A stretch of 64,000 nucleotides of DNA, taken from contig OY282609.1 in assembly GCA_958298945.1 (NCBI GenBank), forward strand, positions 57,818,220-57,882,219, in the 5' to 3' direction. The first letter of the stretch is position 1. The number at the start of each line of letters is the position of its first letter. Shown here one piece after another: positions 59,706 through 64,000 of this stretch. The DNA comes from Atherix ibis (taxonomy: Eukaryota > Arthropoda > Insecta > Diptera > Athericidae). The notes below the pieces were generated by a model that saw nothing but the letters and a program-made list of their open reading frames with translations, did no database searches and was not told the DNA's origin. A program made the position numbers and the translations under genes.

Positions 59706-60998
59706 CGCGGGTCGTTCAATAAGTCCTTAGAAAATCCGAGAAATTGCGCTCGTAGTGTCGGTAAAGATTTTTTTTTTGTAAGTAGCATTATCGACAGGAA
59801 AGCTGTCAAAATTTCAGCTCGATCTATAGCGTAGGTCAATTTCTATCGTCGATTAAAGTTAACGACATTTATTTGTGCATAACAATGGAAAAAAGCGAGT
59901 TTAGGGCTGTCATCAAACATCTCCATTTGAAAGGCTTAAGCCCGAAAGAAATCAAAGCCGAGTTGGATGCAGTTCATGGCACATCTGCACCTGTGTTTGC
60001 GACGGTTTACAATTGGGTGAATGAATTTAAACGTGGCCGTTCATCCACAAAAGATGAACATCGTTCAGGACGCCCAGTTGAGGTGTCTTCTCCTGAAATC
60101 ATCGACAAAATCCACGATCTGATTTTGAACGATCGGCAAATTAAAGTGCGCGAATTAGTTGAGGCCACGGGCATATCACAAGGTACAGTCGCTTCAATTT
60201 TGCATGAAAAATTGTCTGTGAAAAAAATTTCGGCAAGATGGGTGCCGCGTTTGCTCTCAGAGAAGAATAAGCGCAATCGTGTAGTGGACTCTGAGGCTAT
60301 GTTGGCACTCTTTCATCGCAATCCTGCCGAATTCCTTCGTCTATATGTCACTGTGGATGAAACCTGAATACACTACTACACTCCAGAAACGAAGAAACAG
60401 TCATCACAGTGGATTTTCAAGGGTGAACGGGCTCCGAAGAAGGCAAAAACTGTGCCATCGGCCGGCAAGGTGATGGCCACGGTCTTTTGGGATTCGCAGG
60501 GCATCATTTTTATCGACTACTTGGAAAAAGGAAAAACAATAACAGGAGCGTATTACGCGTCGTTATTGCAACGGTTGAGCGAGGAAATCAAAGAGAAACG
60601 CCCCCATCTGAAGAAGAAAAAAATCCTCTTGCATCAGGACAATGCGCGTGTGCACACCTGCGCTGTTTCCATGGCCAAAATTGTGGAATTGAGAATGGAA
60701 TTGTTGCAGCATCCCGCTTATTCATCAGATTTGGCCCCGAGTGACTATTTTTTTTTCCCTAATCTGAAGAAATGGCTTGGCGGACGACGGTTCACTTCCA
60801 ACAAGGACGTCATTGCTCAAACGGATGAGTATTTTGCAGAACTTCCGAAATCCTATTTTTTGGACGGGATAAAAATTTTGGAAAAACGGTTGGAAACGTG
60901 TATAGAGCTAAAAGGAGATTATGTTGAAAAATAAAATTTTTTTTTTTTAAAAAACAGTTTTTTCCATCTTTTTTTAAGGACTTATTGAACGACCCTCG
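59706..60998 (+). mobile_element. mariner transposon, nearly intact (1293 bp)
   Basis: Left end CGCGGGTCGTTCAATAAGTC (from 59706) and right end, reverse-complemented, CGAGGGTCGTTCAATAAGTC (ending 60998) form terminal inverted repeats of about 24 bp with one mismatch in the first 20. TA target duplications sit at 59704-59705 and 60999-61000. Length and layout are those of a full-length mariner: 5' untranslated region of about 180 bp, one transposase gene, short 3' region. It is the least decayed element in the window and the only copy of this family here. Confidence 0.95.
59885..60934 (+). pseudogene. mariner (DD34D) transposase with one in-frame stop
   Basis: Reads as 349 codons plus stop, normal mariner length. 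ATG 59885 (MEKSEF) is preferred over the in-frame ATG at 59873 because mariner proteins start with a short acidic segment before the helix-turn-helix. Residues about 1-115 are the two helix-turn-helix units (ATVYNWVNEFKRGRSSTKDE; RELVEATGISQGTVASIL), followed by the linker motif WVPRLLSEKN. Catalytic residues are D158 (VTVDET), D252 (LLHQDNARVHT) and D287 (SDLAPSDYFFF), with the 34-residue gap of DD34D enzymes, and align within a few residues of Mos1 D156/D249/D284. The only visible lesion is TGA at 60365-60367 (codon 161), where relatives have Trp. The protein would cut and paste its own element at TA sites; as it stands it would be truncated after the first aspartate. Confidence 0.93.
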
Positions 60999-61000
60999 TA

Positions 61001-64000
61001 GATTTAGCTTTCATTTTCAATAAACAATTTTAATGTTTGCTCACGATGTAATTTAATTAAAATTATCGAATGTTTCAATAAACAATTTTAATGTAATTTA
61101 ATTAAAATTCCACAATATTATTATTCAAAAATTCGAAAAATTTGACTAAAGCTTTAACATTTGTTTTTTTTAGTAACAATTAAGGTCATATGGAAACAAC
61201 TTGACTAGCGGGATTCGAACTCAGGACTGTTGCGTACTAAGCCCACAGAGCCCCGGTTTGACATATTTTCGAATTTAAGATATATTATTACTAGGACAGT
61301 TAAGAATATCCAAGGAAAAATATTTCGTATGGTCTAACTATTTGAGGTTTAGCACAAAATTTTTGTCTGTAGTAAATTGCCCCAAAAAAGCGAAATATTT
61401 TGTACTTTTTTAACAAACTCAAATTGACCTAAAAATTAAAACTTTTATATTAAAATTTATACAAAAAGCCTCAGTAGATAAGGGGTAGGATAACACAAAC
61501 CTTCCCCATATATTGAGATCCAACACCTTCAACTCCCCCTTCTGACAAACCAAACACTAGTTACTCAACCGGATTGCTTTTGTGTACAGGCATTTTCTGT
61601 CCAATAATGAAAATTACCCATTGGGAGAAATGTGTTTCTCGTTAGTTGTAAGCTTGTGTTTATTACAATTTCGTTAGTTGAGTTTGAAAATCATTTCGAC
61701 CATACATCGAATGGGAATAATATTATCTCTACCGGAATAATAGGATATTATTTTTAACACCATCGTTATCTTTCGTATTTTGAAGTGAGTGGGTGATATG
61801 GACCTTTTATCCTTTAACAACAAAAAGAGAGAGTGTGGAGGCAAAAGCCACCAACCTTTATTAAAATAAATGAATGCGAATGAATATAATTAAAATCAAA
61901 ATTGAATCAACCTCAATATATGTAAAGTTTAAATTCAAATACGACTAAATTATTTTCATTTAATGCCTACTAAAACTAACTTTTAACTGTAGTTGATCAA
62001 TTAAAATTTATTTAAAATTCTTTCTCTAGTGGTTGGGGGGGTGGTGGATTGTTGAATTTGAATGCAAGGCTGATTAGGTTTTAATGCCAATCTATACTAA
62101 ATATTACCCATCCTACTGATATCTCTAATAATTGCCACCATACCTTTGGAGGCGATCATTTGGGAAGTGTCGATATATAATATTTAATTTCAATTAATTT
62201 GAATCTTACCAAAATTATAATTACGAACAGTTTTTGAAATTAAACTAAATTTTGTAATTGGTTTAATTAAAAATGGAAAAAACATTTTAGCAATGTAAAA
62301 TGATGTAGATAACCTGATTGTTTTTATATAAGAATAAGTGATTGATTAAAAAATTCTTCTTTGAATATATTAAATGTGATTATTTTTCCTCCTTTTGGGT
62401 AAAATAATATTAATTGAGAAATGCTTAAAATAAAATTATATTAAATAAATAAATAATATAGTTCATTGAGTGATTTTTTTTTTAATTATTTATTAAAAAA
62501 ATTCCTTTTTAGTCGTTTCCTTTTGTTTCAAATTTTTTGATTAATTTTAAATAATTTTCTTTTATATTATATAAAAATGTTACTATTATTAGTATATTTA
62601 TAATAATTAATTAATATATATTTTTTAATAATTTCTATGCAATTTACACTAAAGCACTATTTACATATTTATATTTTTTTTTTATGTATCCTTGTTTAAT
62701 TTAAGTTTTTATTAAATATTTTTAATGTTATTCCATGTTCTTCAATTAATTTTGTCAATTTTTTTTACGTTTCTTTTCATTATAATCAAAATTATTTAGA
62801 TATTTAGATTTTATCAAATTTTCTACCCTTATTAGAACTTTTAAACTTAATATTTTAAAATGACAAAAAAACAATGGCAAGCTTTCAGAAATGTTCCAAA
62901 AATTGCCAACTCAATTGTTTTTGGGGGATTTTGAATATTTTTATCATTGGTTCCGGTAACAGATACTGATTTTTATTTATAAAAGTTTTTGTGGGAATAC
63001 CATCAAAAAAAGTTTTTTTTTTACTAAGAAATTTATATTTTACAAAAAAAAAAGGAAAAATAAAAAAAATGTTTGCCAGTTGAAAAAAATATCTGGAATT
63101 TTGGTGGGTCTAAATTTTTTCTGTGGTATTATTTCTTCTTTATTATATAATAAATTTAAATATATACTTTTTTTGGATTTCATGTTTACAATGATTTTTT
63201 TTTTTATACGTACAAAAATTTTTAGTTTTATTTATATTACATTTAAACTAATAGATGCCAGACTGAAAAAATTTCGAAAGCTATTGACCATTTTTTATTA
63301 TTTATTTTAATATAAAGAAGGAATTTGTTTTTATAATTTTATTAAAATTGAACACGGAATAATTGGTTGGTAGGTTTTGTGATCCTATAAAAAGAAAGGA
63401 TCCGTTTATTGTGTTTCGAACATTCTAGTTAACGTTAACCCCTTATTCATTGGATACTTACTTATGGTATTTACACAAATTTAGTCTTCGTTTTACATTT
63501 TATTTACTAGTTTTTGCAATGAATTTCAATAGTTTGATCCTGATTAGCCTTCATATTAAAAAGCATTTTACTAACTGAAATTTATTATTTCTATTATTTT
63601 ACATTTAATTACACATCCTTAAATAGTTTTTTTTATTTTTTCAAAGAGAGAAAAAAAAAACCTCGAATGTTACACTATCAATAATAAAAACCAATCCTAG
63701 TTAAAAAAAATCCTTTCCGTTTGGTTCCTTAAAAATGTTAATTTTTTAAACAATATTTCGAAGCATTTATATTATATAATTTCGGTGTATTTATGAATAG
63801 TAATAGGGAAAATTTTGCTAATTCAAAGTTACAAGTAGCATTTATTTTATGTTTATTTGTATGCAAGTATTTGTGTACGTAGATACTAAATATTTACAGA
63901 ATTATTTTTTTCCATTAGAAATCTTAAGTTTTTTAATTTTTTCTCCTTTAATGAAAAATAATAAGCTAAGGCCACATATTTTTCTTTAACGAAATTTTTT
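61001..64000. other. Very AT-rich terminal stretch without a recognised gene
   Basis: About 3 kb. A direct repeat (CAATAAACAATTTTAATGT) occurs near 61018 and 61077. A G-run lies at about 62034-62048. The 76-codon frame at 63080-63310 is a hydrophobic translation of T-rich sequence. Apart from the tRNA-like fragment at 61203-61262, nothing was recognised. Confidence 0.45.
61203..61262 (-). other. tRNA-like fragment with B-box
   Basis: On the minus strand GAGTTCGAATCCCGC is a good RNA polymerase III B-box/T-loop. Upstream of it GGGGCTCTGTGGGCTTAGTA could be a degenerate D-arm. The T-stem does not pair fully and the acceptor stem is not closed, so this is not a functional tRNA gene. It may be a tRNA pseudogene or SINE head. 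Confidence 0.4.

Overview
This looks like intergenic or intronic DNA from an invertebrate, most plausibly an arthropod; copepods and insects carry this mix of elements, but the species cannot be fixed from the sequence. It is strongly AT-rich, dotted with homopolymers. I found no convincing host gene, rRNA, CRISPR array or operon-like layout. Everything I can name is a transposable-element relic or a tRNA-like fragment, embedded in unannotated AT-rich sequence.

Layout. 0.7-1.3 kb: internally deleted mariner relic. 5.4-5.9 kb: fragment of a second mariner family (called B here) followed by a 58-bp element that is almost only its two terminal repeats. 6.3-8.1 kb: a degenerate repeat cluster with a 29-bp inverted repeat, then a rosa-type (DD41D) element with recognisable ends. 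12.1-14.0 kb: degenerate repeat cluster, then a truncated R1-like LINE. 16.0-17.2 kb: a complete but dead mariner (family A). 21.6-24.3 kb: a 5'-truncated Jockey-like LINE bounded by an 11-bp target duplication. 25.4-30.4 kb: two related decayed R1-like LINE modules sharing flanking sequence. 32.6-33.5 kb: family B mariner with a hairpin made from its own coding sequence. 34.9-35.6 kb: RTE-like LINE relic. 37.9-38.9 kb: second DD41D relic. 39.4-41.3 kb: second copy of the 12.9-kb LINE, then a tRNA-like segment. 43.7-49.0 kb: two more family B mariners, a short deletion derivative of a third mariner family (C), and a Jockey-like relic. 53.3-55.9 kb: two more DD41D relics. 59.0-61.0 kb: a second RTE-like relic split by a 358-bp MITE, then a nearly intact 1293-bp mariner whose transposase frame is broken by one stop codon. 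61.2 kb: a tRNA-like fragment. The last 2.7 kb is very AT-rich and empty.

How the parts relate. The cut-and-paste transposases (DD34D mariners, DD41D rosa-like elements) act only on their own terminal inverted repeats, and the LINE reverse transcriptases copy their own RNA; no copy here has a fully open catalytic frame. The least decayed is the 60-kb mariner. The most unusual feature of the window is a recurring set of long perfect or near-perfect short-loop palindromes (at about 6.4, 8.3, 20.8, 24.9, 32.7, 35.8, 39.3, 46.4 and 55.1 kb), most of them not transposon ends. At 32.7 kb, comparison with sister copies shows the palindrome arose secondarily, as a local inverted duplication inside a mariner. 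No new multi-gene system is visible.
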